This document shows positions 15,002-22,277 of a stretch of DNA of 22,277 bases, piece by piece (positions within the stretch are counted from its first letter, which is position 1; every line of letters begins with the position of its first letter). The notes beneath the pieces were generated by a model that searched no databases, was not told where the DNA came from, and saw only the letters and a list, made by a program, of their open reading frames with translations. The stretch comes from Deinococcus sp. (GTDB lineage: Bacteria; Deinococcota; Deinococci; Deinococcales; Deinococcaceae), in NCBI RefSeq assembly GCF_018260405.1, contig NZ_JAGLBG010000040.1, positions 1 to 22,277 of the forward strand, in the 5' to 3' direction. The position numbers and the translations under genes are program-made.

Positions 15002-16534
15002 ATGACGACCCAAACTCCGTACGCCGAAACTCGCCAGCCTGTCCTTTGGCTTGGGCTGATGTGGTTGCTGTGCGGGCTGCATCTGCTCTGGGCACTGTTC
15101 GGGCAGAGTCAGGAGCAGCTGCTGATGGCCGACTTGCTTGATCTGCTGGTGATGGCCGCTGGCTTTGGCTCGGCGGTGTGGTTCTGGCGTAACAATCCCC
15201 AGACCCGCAAGGTCACCCGCCCTCTGGTATTCGCCAGCGCCTCCCAGCTGATGGCCGACGCGTATATGATCGTGCTGGATTTTGTGCCGGTTGCAACGCC
15301 GGGGTTTTCGCCAGCCGATGTGTTCTACTGGCTCTTCTACATTTTTATGGGCGGAACGCTGCTGCGGCTTCAGCGTGTCAAGATCTTCTCGGGCCGCAGT
15401 CTGATCTGGTTGCTCAGCAGTCTGGTGGTCGTTTCGGTCACCGCAGAGATTCTCTGGGTCACGTTTCTGGCTGACACACTGCTGGAGCCGGGCACCTCCC
15501 TACAGTTCAAGGCCGTTAACGCCGGATACATTCTCCTCGACCTCTTCTTGCTGTCTCTGGCCCTGATGAGTCCGCTCTGGGGGCGTCTGAGTCGCGCGTC
15601 AGGTCTGCTGTTTTCCGGTCTGCTCACCTTTATCAGTGCTGATTTCCGTTATTACGCCCTCAGTCTTCAGGGTCAGTATGTACCCGGCGGTCTGCTGGAT
15701 TTGCTCTGGCAGCTGGGGCTGTCGGCTCAGCTCAGCGGCATCTTCATGGTGGTTGCTGACCGGGGCAAGGAACCGCACCCGTCTGAGCAGTCCGGGCAGT
15801 GGCTGCTGGCTTTGCCCTACATCGCCGTGATCGTTTCGGTGGCGCTGCTGTTCAGTCATACAGACGACAATTCGCTCAGGCAGCGCGGCATCATCTGGTT
15901 TTCAGTGCTTACCTTCGTGCTGATGATCATCTTGCAGGCCCTGAACCTGCTTGAAAATCAGCGTCTGCAACACTCTTTACACCAGCAGACCCAGGAACTT
16001 GAAGCCCACCGCAATGCACTGGCCCAGCTCGCCTTTACCGATCTACTGACTGGCCTGGGGAACCGCGCCGCGTTCTACCTCTCCCTTCAGGAAGCAATCG
16101 ACTCGGCGCAGAGTGAACTGCTGGGGCTGTTTTTTGTGGATCTCGACGGCTTCAAGGGCGTGAATGACCGTTTCGGACACGAGAGTGGCGATCAGCTGCT
16201 CAGGCAGGTGGCCCAGCGACTTCTGGGCAGTGTTGCCCCTCACGGCACCGCTTTTCGCATTGGTGGTGACGAGTTTACGGTGATTTTTCCCGACTGTAGC
16301 GGGCAGGCCGAGGCCCTGGCGCTAGCCGAGGCGCTGATCCTGGCCCTGCGCACCACGTTCACGCCTGCCTTTGCCGATCAGGTCAGTATTTCGGCGTCTG
16401 TCGGGGTGGCGCTGGCCCGGCCCGGAGAGTTCGGGGCCGATCAATTGCTGCGGCGGGCCGACGCCGCCATGTACATTGCCAAGGGCACCGGGAAAGACCG
16501 CGTCTATCTGTTCACTGACACGGACTCTGCTTGA
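15002..16534 (+). CDS. Membrane-bound GGDEF diguanylate cyclase
   Basis: A 510-residue protein predicted to make cyclic di-GMP from two GTP at the cytoplasmic face. The N-terminal 315 residues hold about eight to nine hydrophobic segments (near 14-34, 45-62, 75-98, 106-121, 133-157, 172-194, 200-220, 236-252, 268-285, 297-314) and match no sensor domain I can name. A short coiled coil (315-340) leads into the GGDEF domain (about 343-505): FTDLLTGLGNR (345-355), metal-binding Asp380 in FFVDLDGFKGVND, and the intact catalytic GGDEF (421-425) in FRIGGDEFTVIF. The inhibitory I-site RxxD normally a few residues before GGDEF is absent, so product inhibition by that route is unlikely. The start at ATG 15002 lacks a Shine-Dalgarno. 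The gene is monocistronic. Confidence 0.92.
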   Translation: MTTQTPYAETRQPVLWLGLMWLLCGLHLLWALFGQSQEQLLMADLLDLLVMAAGFGSAVWFWRNNPQTRKVTRPLVFASASQLMADAYMIVLDFVPVATPGFSPADVFYWLFYIFMGGTLLRLQRVKIFSGRSLIWLLSSLVVVSVTAEILWVTFLADTLLEPGTSLQFKAVNAGYILLDLFLLSLALMSPLWGRLSRASGLLFSGLLTFISADFRYYALSLQGQYVPGGLLDLLWQLGLSAQLSGIFMVVADRGKEPHPSEQSGQWLLALPYIAVIVSVALLFSHTDDNSLRQRGIIWFSVLTFVLMIILQALNLLENQRLQHSLHQQTQELEAHRNALAQLAFTDLLTGLGNRAAFYLSLQEAIDSAQSELLGLFFVDLDGFKGVNDRFGHESGDQLLRQVAQRLLGSVAPHGTAFRIGGDEFTVIFPDCSGQAEALALAEALILALRTTFTPAFADQVSISASVGVALARPGEFGADQLLRRADAAMYIAKGTGKDRVYLFTDTDSA

Positions 16535-16589
16535 AGAGACGACTTTCGCACATTCGGAAAGCTGCTGGCACAGACGCCCTGTCTCCATT

Positions 16590-16615
16590 CTGACTGCCAC
16601 AGAAGTTGGCGTCAG
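16590..16615. terminator. Hairpin after the diguanylate cyclase gene
   Basis: CTGAC plus GCCA (16590-16599, one bulged T) pairs with TGGC plus GTCAG (16607-16615) around a 7-nt loop. It is a 9-bp stem midway between the GGDEF stop and the next gene, without a T-run on either strand. It could be a transcript end or part of the next leader. Confidence 0.3.
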
Positions 16616-16689
16616 TCCGGCCAGTGCCGGGTCTACAGCAATCCTTAATGTGCCGCGTAGCCGGGCCGCCCAGCGTGTCCAATACGGGT

Positions 16690-17286
16690 ATGCTCGGTAA
16701 GTTTTTCAAGAAACCGCAGGACGATCTGGGCGGGCGCGTTCCGCCGGGGCAAACGCTCGCGGCGCGGTTTCCGGTTCTGACCTATGGCCCCACGCAGCGC
16801 TACTCGCCGCAGGAGGTGGTCGTCAAGCTGACTGGTCTGGCCGAGCCGCGCCAGTTTACCTGGGCCGAGCTGTTGGCGCTGCCGCAAGTCACCCTGACCC
16901 ACGACATCCACTGCGTGACCCACTGGACCAGGCTCGACATGCTCTGGACTGGTGTGCGCGTAACCGACCTGATGCAGCAGGTGCAACTGCGCCCCGGAGC
17001 CAGCCACGTTATGCAGCGCAGTGTCGGCGGCTACACGACCAACCTGAGCCTGGAAGACTTTGTGCGCCCTGAAAACCTGCTGGCCCACACCTATAACGGC
17101 CAGCCGCTCGAAGCCGAGCACGGCGGCCCGCTGCGGCTGGTCGTGCCGCACCTGTATTTCTGGAAATCGGCCAAGTGGCTGACCGAACTGGAATTCATGG
17201 ACGGCGACCGCCCCGGCTTCTGGGAAAAAAACGGCTATCACATGCGCGGCGACCCCTTTGCCGAGCAGCGATACGACGATGACTGA
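16690..17286 (+). CDS. Sulfite oxidase-fold molybdopterin-dependent oxidoreductase (YuiH-like)
   Basis: A 198-residue protein made of a single oxidoreductase molybdopterin-binding domain, like the short cytoplasmic YuiH type rather than periplasmic MsrP: there is no Tat or Sec signal. Family features are VKLTGLAEPRQFTWAELLAL (46-64), the cofactor-ligating Cys75 in THDIHCVTHWT (70-80), LWTGVRVTDL (85-94), the GGYTTNLSLED segment (113-123), and the signature HGGPLRLVVPHLYFWKSAKW (144-163). The substrate of the short subfamily is not established. ATG 16690 (MLGKFFKK) is preferred over the open frame from 16606 because it gives the usual short basic N-terminus. The last 8 bp overlap the start of the Mug gene (ATGACTGA), so the two are translated as a coupled pair even though their functions have no obvious link. 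Confidence 0.88.
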   Translation: MLGKFFKKPQDDLGGRVPPGQTLAARFPVLTYGPTQRYSPQEVVVKLTGLAEPRQFTWAELLALPQVTLTHDIHCVTHWTRLDMLWTGVRVTDLMQQVQLRPGASHVMQRSVGGYTTNLSLEDFVRPENLLAHTYNGQPLEAEHGGPLRLVVPHLYFWKSAKWLTELEFMDGDRPGFWEKNGYHMRGDPFAEQRYDDD

Positions 17287-17866
17287 GCCTGATCTTGCTT
17301 ACACTCCCCCTGCCCCCGACCTGACCGGCGGCGGCGAATACCTGGTGCCGGACGTGCTTGCGCCGGGGCTGACGCTGGTGCTGGTTGGTACTGCTCCCAG
17401 CAAGATCAGCGCGGCGCGGCGGGCCTATTACGCTAACCCGCAGAACAAATTCTGGCGCACGCTGCACGAGGTCGGTTTGACCCCCCGGCAACTGGAGCCG
17501 GGCGAGTACCCGCTGCTGCCGGGCTTGGGCATTGGCCTGACCGACGTGGCCAAGCGGCACAGCGGAGTAGACGCGGCGTTGCCGGACGACGCCTGGGGAC
17601 CAGAGGAACTGCGCGAAAAAGTAAGGCAGTTCCGGCCCCGGCTGATCGCCTTTACCAGCAAACGCGGCGCGTCCGAAACGCTAGGCATCGGCACTGGCAA
17701 ACTGTCTTACGGCCAGCAGACGCACGAAATTGGGGGTGCAGAGGTCTGGGTGCTGCCCTCGACCAGTCCGCTGGGACACAACTATTTTCAGCTGGGGCCG
17801 TGGCAGGCGCTGGCGCAGCGCTTTCACGAGCTGCGCCAGCGCTCATACGGCTCACATCTAGGGTAA
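17279..17866 (+). CDS. mug: Mismatch-specific uracil-DNA glycosylase (Mug/TDG family)
   Basis: A 195-residue base-excision enzyme that removes uracil (and related lesions) from mismatched or deaminated DNA. Family 2 UDG features: VLVGTAPSKISAARRAYYANPQNKFW (34-59), in which the usual GINPG active-site motif reads GTAPS; GIGLTDVAKRHSGVD (84-98), with Asp89; and the C-terminal VLPSTSPLGHNY (158-169). From memory, D. radiodurans Mug also departs from the E. coli motif and uses an aspartate (reported as Asp93); Asp89 here is the likely equivalent. The frame is open from 17258, but ATG 17279 is chosen: it overlaps the previous stop by 8 bp, suggesting translational coupling. A role in genome maintenance fits radA elsewhere in the window, but they are not linked. 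Confidence 0.93.
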   Translation: MTEPDLAYTPPAPDLTGGGEYLVPDVLAPGLTLVLVGTAPSKISAARRAYYANPQNKFWRTLHEVGLTPRQLEPGEYPLLPGLGIGLTDVAKRHSGVDAALPDDAWGPEELREKVRQFRPRLIAFTSKRGASETLGIGTGKLSYGQQTHEIGGAEVWVLPSTSPLGHNYFQLGPWQALAQRFHELRQRSYGSHLG

Positions 17867-17916
17867 ACGCCTAGTTCAGAATAGACAGCCCGACTTTACA
17901 GGCGCAACATACGCTG

Positions 17917-19326
17917 ATGAATCCGCGTTCCCGCCCCTGTCTTCTTTTTGGCGTGCTTCTTTCGGCCCTGGCTTTTTGCACGGCCACTGCTGCGCCCACC
18001 GAACAGCAGTTGCAAGCTGTGCCGGTAGACAGGGTCATTCAACCCGGCGCGGTGGTTCCGGGGACGCCCAGCGAACTGAACGCCAGTATTTCTGTCCGTT
18101 ACGGCCCGGCAAAACCGCAGCGTGTGCTGCTGCTGATGCCGGGGTATCTGGGCGGCGCCGGAGATTTTGACCGTCTGGCCCGGCAACTGGTGGTGCTTGA
18201 CCCTGGGCTGGCGGTGTGGGCTGTAGACCGCCGCGCCAATCTGCTGGAACAGCGGGATCAGCTGGAGAACGCCAGTGACGCCGAACTGGCCAGAATCGTG
18301 CGGGATGGTGGCTTGCTCCGGCGCCCTATTACCGAGGTGAGCTATATGACCGCCTGGGGCCTGGACACCACCCTCAAAGACTGGCGCGTGGCCGTGCAAG
18401 GCGCCCTTACACGGACGCCGAACGGGTATAGCGGTCGGCAGTCTCTGGGCGGCGTACTTACCGGCCTGTACGCGGCCTACGACTTCGCGGGGCAGCCCGG
18501 CTACAAGGACGTGCGCGGCCTGATCTTGCTCGACGGCTATCCGGGGCTTCTCAGCAGCAGGCCCGTGACCTGGAAGGAGTACCAGGGCACCGGAACCGCC
18601 AACGAGTTCGGTAATCTGCCGGGCTTGAGCGGTCTGGAAGATTACCCCTATGTCAATACGGTCTACTTTGGCCCCCGTCTGGCCAGCCAGGTGATGGCGC
18701 AGGCGCGGCTGGCAGTTCATGCGCCCACGGCCCAGGCCCCCCAGAGCAGCCTGGCACTGTGGCCCATGACCAACCAGGCCGCCGCCATGATCAAGATGGA
18801 CGCCCGTTACTCGCTGGTGCCTTTCCTGACGCTGAATTCCGGGCACGCCACCAACGTCAACGAGGCGGGCCGCCTGCTGCCGCGTCTGCTGGGCAGTAAC
18901 GGGGGACTGCGGATCACCGGCCCTAAGGACCCCCATGTGCTGATTGGCTGGCAAGACGACCCAGACGCTCTCACCGCCTCACAGACGTTCCTGACTGGCT
19001 TTTCCAATGCCCTTGGCGACGGCAGCGAATGGTACTTTCCCATGCGGCTGGTACTTGATGTGGCGGCGGCTGGGATAGACACCACCGGCACAGCGTTCCA
19101 GGAAGAACTGCCCGTGATTCATAACCGTGAGGTCAATCTGCCAGTGCTGGGCATTGCCGCCGGGTCAGGCGTGGCGCGTGAGAAGGATTTCAAAACCTAT
19201 GTGGCGGCGCGTCCAGGTGATCTGACCTTCCGCTCGTTGCCCGGCGCGGCCCACCTCGATATCCTGACCGCCAAGAGCGATCAGGTGGCCGGGTGGATCG
19301 TGGACTGGTTGAGCCAGCACAAGTAA
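17917..19326 (+). CDS. Exported alpha/beta-hydrolase-fold protein
   Basis: A 469-residue protein with a signal peptide (MNPRSRPCLLF, hydrophobic core, cleavage near TATAA at about 26; Cys21 lies at the end of the core, so a lipoprotein is possible but the lipobox is poor). The mature part looks like an alpha/beta hydrolase: first strand and oxyanion segment VLLLMPGYLGGAGDFDRLA (70-88), AVDRRANLLEQRD (102-114), a nucleophile-elbow candidate GRQSLGG (173-179, Ser176), GLILLDGYPG (201-210), and the terminal His446 in PGAAHLDIL. The elbow reads R-Q-S-L-G rather than G-x-S-x-G. A large insertion (about 215-400) probably forms a cap. The substrate is unknown. Its last 46 bp overlap the GNAT gene on the opposite strand. 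Confidence 0.82.
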   Translation: MNPRSRPCLLFGVLLSALAFCTATAAPTEQQLQAVPVDRVIQPGAVVPGTPSELNASISVRYGPAKPQRVLLLMPGYLGGAGDFDRLARQLVVLDPGLAVWAVDRRANLLEQRDQLENASDAELARIVRDGGLLRRPITEVSYMTAWGLDTTLKDWRVAVQGALTRTPNGYSGRQSLGGVLTGLYAAYDFAGQPGYKDVRGLILLDGYPGLLSSRPVTWKEYQGTGTANEFGNLPGLSGLEDYPYVNTVYFGPRLASQVMAQARLAVHAPTAQAPQSSLALWPMTNQAAAMIKMDARYSLVPFLTLNSGHATNVNEAGRLLPRLLGSNGGLRITGPKDPHVLIGWQDDPDALTASQTFLTGFSNALGDGSEWYFPMRLVLDVAAAGIDTTGTAFQEELPVIHNREVNLPVLGIAAGSGVAREKDFKTYVAARPGDLTFRSLPGAAHLDILTAKSDQVAGWIVDWLSQHK

Positions 19327-19802
19327 CGCCTGCCCCAACTGGTCTCGGTGGGCTGCACCTGAAAGCCAGCCTTGCGGTAAAACCCGGCGGCCTGGTGGTC
19401 AGTCTGGGCTTGCAAGCGCTCCAGGCCAAGCTGGTTCATCAGTTCGTGGATCAGCCTGCGGCCGTAGCCCCGCCCGGCAAGCTCCGGCGCAGTACCAATA
19501 TGGAGAAGTTCACCCTGCCGACCGTCTAGCCGGACTCCCGCAGCACAGGCCAGGCGGCCCGGTACGGCCTGCGTAAGCTGTGTCCCTTGCGGCTGACGTC
19601 TGCTCGGATTGCATCCAAAACGGCCCGGTTCAAGCAGTCCGTATGAAATATACAGGCCGTAAACCCGGAGCTCCGGATCGTGGCGGTAACGGCCCAATGT
19701 TTGCCCAATGCGTTCCGGGTCAGGGTACATGGCGCGGCTTAGCAGGGCCTCGGCTTCAGGCGTCAGCGGCTGAAGGAGCCTGATTTTCTCTGGCGGTGAC
19801 AT
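19281..19802 (-). CDS. GNAT-family N-acetyltransferase
   Basis: A 173-residue protein with a GNAT fold that should transfer an acetyl group from acetyl-CoA. The acetyl-CoA-binding motif is clear in LLHIGTAPELAGRGYGRRLI (99-118; R-x-x-G-x-G/A pattern), and the C-terminal half ends in the typical AAGFYRKAGFQ segment (138-148). Between strand LRVYGLYIS (45-53) and strand CAAGVRLDG (86-94) there is an unusual Pro/Gly/Arg/Gln-rich stretch of about 30 residues that is longer than in most GNATs; an insertion or a pair of compensating frameshifts could explain it. It starts 2 bp after the hisIE stop, so it is translated with the his genes, but the substrate is unknown. Its 3' end runs 46 bp into the hydrolase gene on the other strand. 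Confidence 0.85.
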   Translation of the reverse strand: MSPPEKIRLLQPLTPEAEALLSRAMYPDPERIGQTLGRYRHDPELRVYGLYISYGLLEPGRFGCNPSRRQPQGTQLTQAVPGRLACAAGVRLDGRQGELLHIGTAPELAGRGYGRRLIHELMNQLGLERLQAQTDHQAAGFYRKAGFQVQPTETSWGRRYLCWLNQSTIHPAT

Positions 19803-19804
19803 CC

Positions 19805-20470
19805 TCAGCCGACTTCTTTAGGCCCCTTGAGCCCTGTTTTGCCTTCACGTCCCTGTAGTACAGCCGCGACCTCGCTCGGGGAGACGCCGATTTCGGCCAT
19901 GGCGAACAGGGTATGAAACAACAGGTCAGCCACTTCGGTCGCCAGTTCGGCGCGGTCGTGGTTCTTGGCGGCCAGCAGCACCTCGCCGGATTCCTCGCTG
20001 ATCTTTTTCAGCACGCGGTCCAGGCCACCGGCGTGCAGGCGGGCCACGTAACTATTCTCCGGCAGCGTCGCCAGCCGCTCGACAATGGTGGCGTAGACGC
20101 GTTCCAGCGTGCGGTCCAGGCCGCTGTCTGGGGTCTGTTCAGCCTGCTCTTCCAGCAGCGGTGTAAAAAAGCACGAGTAGGCCCCGGTGTGGCAGGCCGG
20201 GCCAGTCTGCTCGACGCGGTACAGCAGGCTGTCGCCGTCGCAGTCGGCCAGAACGCTCACGATGTTCTGCGTGTGGCCGCTGGTCGCACCCTTGACCCAC
20301 TGTTCCTGGCGCGAGCGGCTGTAGTAGGTGGCCTCGCGGGTATCCAGGGTGCGTTTGACGGCGCTCAGATCGGCGTAGGCCTGCATCAGCACCGCGCCGC
20401 TACGGGCGTCCTGGGTCACGACAGGAATCAGGCCATTGGAATCAAATTTAAGCTGGGTAAGGTCAGTCAT
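19805..20470 (-). CDS. hisIE: Bifunctional phosphoribosyl-AMP cyclohydrolase / phosphoribosyl-ATP pyrophosphatase
   Basis: A 221-residue fusion catalysing the second and third steps of histidine synthesis: PR-ATP to PR-AMP, then ring opening to ProFAR. The HisI half (1-105) has SRSRQEQWVKGATSG (51-65), the metal-binding DCDGD (76-80) and the zinc-type Cys93 in PACHTG. The HisE half (about 117-205) has the MazG-like EESGE (159-163) and EVADLLFHTLFAM (179-191). Full expected length for a fusion. GGAG lies 5 nt before the ATG at 20470. hisF is 102 bp upstream and the GNAT gene 2 bp downstream on the same strand. HisI, HisE and HisF are not consecutive catalytically (HisA lies between), but clustering of hisF with hisIE is common. 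Confidence 0.96.
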   Translation of the reverse strand: MTDLTQLKFDSNGLIPVVTQDARSGAVLMQAYADLSAVKRTLDTREATYYSRSRQEQWVKGATSGHTQNIVSVLADCDGDSLLYRVEQTGPACHTGAYSCFFTPLLEEQAEQTPDSGLDRTLERVYATIVERLATLPENSYVARLHAGGLDRVLKKISEESGEVLLAAKNHDRAELATEVADLLFHTLFAMAEIGVSPSEVAAVLQGREGKTGLKGPKEVG

Positions 20471-20486
20471 GGGGACTCCGGTAAGC

Positions 20487-20572
20487 GGTGAGTAGGAAAT
20501 GGCGAGTGGAAAAATATCGGCAGGGTGTTGGCCCGATTCTCAGGCATTCAGTGTGCAGCGGGTCGGGGTCTG

Positions 20573-20600
<28 letters not shown>
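20487..20600 (-). other. Two interleaved inverted repeats in the hisF-hisIE gap
   Basis: GGTGAGTAG (20487-20495) is matched by CTACTCACC (20573-20581), and CGAGTGG (20503-20509) by CCACTCG (20594-20600). The right-hand arms lie in the last codons of hisF. The order A-B-A'-B' allows either stem, or a pseudoknot, in the mRNA between the two his genes. It may be a low-complexity coincidence. Confidence 0.3.
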
Positions 20601-21373
<773 letters not shown>

Positions 21374-21380
21374 GCTGCGT

Positions 21381-21386
21381 AGTCTA
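21381..21386 (-). promoter_or_regulatory. -10 element TAGACT of hisF
   Basis: TAGACT on the minus strand ends 7 nt before the GTG start; TTTAAC (21409-21404) lies 17 bp upstream as a weak -35. The 10-mer GAGTAGACTA is shared with the PIN-TRAM promoter. Confidence 0.55.
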
Positions 21387-21517
21387 CTCGGTCTCCTCGC
21401 TGCGTTAAAACCCAGGGATGCCCCGGCTTCCCAGGCAGGCTATGCCGCCGTCTTCAGGTGATGACGAACGAAACCGTGACCACTTCTGGCTTTCACACAG
21501 TCTTGATAAAATTTTCA

Positions 21518-21523
21518 TATACT
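21518..21523 (+). promoter_or_regulatory. -10 element TATACT of the response regulator gene
   Basis: TATACT is one mismatch from TATAAT, in a locally AT-rich spot. The implied start near 21530 would precede two ribosome binding sites: GGAGAA (21535-21540) and AAGGA (21586-21590). No good -35 at 17 bp. Confidence 0.45.
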
Positions 21524-21596
21524 GTGGCCTGGACGGAGAACTTCTCATATGGCCTGCCAGGGTAGTTGGCTCACAAGGACAGCAAAAGGACAGAGT

Positions 21597-22019
21597 GTGC
21601 GACGCAGAATATTGCTGATTGACGACAATCCGAACGATCTGGAACTGGCACTCAACGTGCTGGAAGCGGAAGACAGCTCATTCAGTCAGGAAATTACCGT
21701 GGCCCAGAGCGGCCATGAGGCGCTGCGTCTGCTGCTCGACCAGTCGGTGCCGCTTCCCGACCTGATTCTGCTGGACCTCAACATGCCACATATGGACGGC
21801 CTAGCGGTGCTCGACCGGATTCGTGCCGAGGAGCAACTGTGCGAGATTCCAGTAGTCATGCTCACGACCAGTGGGGAAGACCGCGACATCCGCGACTCAT
21901 ACGCCCACGGTGCCAGTGGTTATGTGGTCAAGCCGCTGGACTTCGGGCAGTTCCGGGAGGCTATGAACACCATTCGGGCCTTCTGGATGAACCTCAACCG
22001 CCTGCCCCGCCTGCCCTAA
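21597..22019 (+). CDS. Single-domain response regulator (Rcp1-like receiver)
   Basis: A 140-residue stand-alone receiver domain with no output domain, so it should act by protein-protein contact or phosphorelay. Numbered from the GTG start: acidic pocket Asp9/Asp10 in LLIDDNPND, phospho-acceptor Asp60 in LILLDLNMP, switch Thr90 in VVMLTTS, and Lys112 in YVVKPLD. The NPND loop and length match the Rcp1-type regulators that pair with phytochrome-like kinases. The start is debatable: GTG 21597 has AAGGA 6 nt upstream and gives a standard receiver N-terminus (chosen); ATG 21549 has GGAGAA 8 nt upstream and would add 16 unrelated residues. No histidine kinase is seen within the window. The final residues (MNLNRLPRLP) are an extra tail. 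Confidence 0.93.
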   Translation: MRRRILLIDDNPNDLELALNVLEAEDSSFSQEITVAQSGHEALRLLLDQSVPLPDLILLDLNMPHMDGLAVLDRIRAEEQLCEIPVVMLTTSGEDRDIRDSYAHGASGYVVKPLDFGQFREAMNTIRAFWMNLNRLPRLP

Positions 22020-22056
22020 ACTTGATTCAGACTTCAGATCGCAGTTCTGGGCAGGC
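22009..22056 (+). terminator. Long-loop hairpin at the response regulator 3' end
   Basis: GCCTGCCC (22009-22016) and GGGCAGGC (22049-22056) form a perfect 8-bp stem around the stop codon, with a 32-nt loop. No T-run follows, so termination is uncertain. Confidence 0.3.
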
Positions 22057-22277
22057 TGGGCGCGTTCTACGGACTGCACTCCATTCCGCCCGCTGTGGGG
22101 AGTGGTCAGGCCCCATCCTGGGTGCCGTTCTGACCAAGAGGGCACCGCCTGAACCATGAAACCCGTGTTTTTCCTTCTCGCACCCGCTCGGATTAAATCT
22201 CAGGGCAACCGCAAAGTCAGCTTAATGTGAATGGGTGAATGATTCCTCGTCTCAGAAGGTAGATATTCCTAGTCTTA
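22057..22277. other. Right-edge intergenic sequence
   Basis: No gene supported on either strand. A 24-codon frame at 22156-22230 has no family signal. GGTGCC (22121-22126) and GGCACC (22141-22146) could form a small hairpin. The last 100 bp are visibly poorer in GC than the coding parts, as expected for a promoter region of a gene beyond the edge. Confidence 0.4.

Noticed and set aside
17896..18954. 352-codon minus-strand frame across the hydrolase gene
   Set aside because: Shadow; the plus-strand frame has a signal peptide and hydrolase segments.
22156..22230. 24-codon frame near the right edge
   Set aside because: Too short, with no family signal and no conserved context.

Overview
The window looks like an ordinary stretch of a Deinococcus chromosome. 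The sequence is GC-rich (roughly 65% by eye) and densely coding, and it carries genes typical of that genus: RadA, a TDG-like Mug glycosylase, a NadM-Nudix fusion, a ClpC-type unfoldase without a middle domain, and a TelA-family protein. Many genes have a TAnnnT -10 element only 6-9 nt before the start codon, as expected for the leaderless or near-leaderless transcripts known from Deinococcus. I see no transposase, phage gene, CRISPR array, tRNA or rRNA. The species cannot be named from the sequence alone.

Layout, left to right. (1) 1-2009, minus strand: a BsuPI-domain secreted protein followed by a TelA-like protein, possibly with a further gene leaving the left edge. (2) 2108-6874, plus strand: an FAH-family hydrolase, a secreted S41 peptidase, then the pncB-nadM pair of NAD(P) biosynthesis, preceded by two copies of a palindromic 10-mer. 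(3) 6846-12244, minus strand: clpC, a DUF2087 protein, radA and meaB; the 3' end of meaB overlaps the 3' end of nadM. (4) 12506-13549, plus strand: a membrane-anchored PIN-TRAM (YacL-like) protein, convergent with a small Ser/Thr kinase (13614-14384, minus). (5) 14385-15001: 617 bp without a convincing protein gene. It holds an AT-rich pocket and a strong plus-strand intrinsic terminator with no gene in front of it, so I propose a small RNA there. (6) 15002-19326, plus strand: a membrane diguanylate cyclase, a cytoplasmic sulfite-oxidase-fold protein translationally coupled to a Mug uracil-DNA glycosylase, and a secreted alpha/beta-hydrolase-like protein. (7) 19281-21373, minus strand: hisF, hisIE and a GNAT acetyltransferase (histidine biosynthesis). 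(8) 21518-22019, plus strand: a single-domain response regulator, then 258 bp with no gene I can support.

Functional themes are NAD synthesis (PncB makes NaMN, NadM adenylates the mononucleotide), DNA repair (RadA, Mug), protein quality control (ClpC, S41 peptidase), signalling (kinase, GGDEF protein, receiver domain) and two late steps of the histidine pathway. Nothing here amounts to a clear new multi-gene system. The points most worth a second look are the orphan terminator and candidate small RNA at about 14619-14794, the duplicated palindrome before pncB, the loss of the Nudix box in NadM, the hairpin that buries the clpC ribosome binding site, and the frequent leaderless-type promoters.
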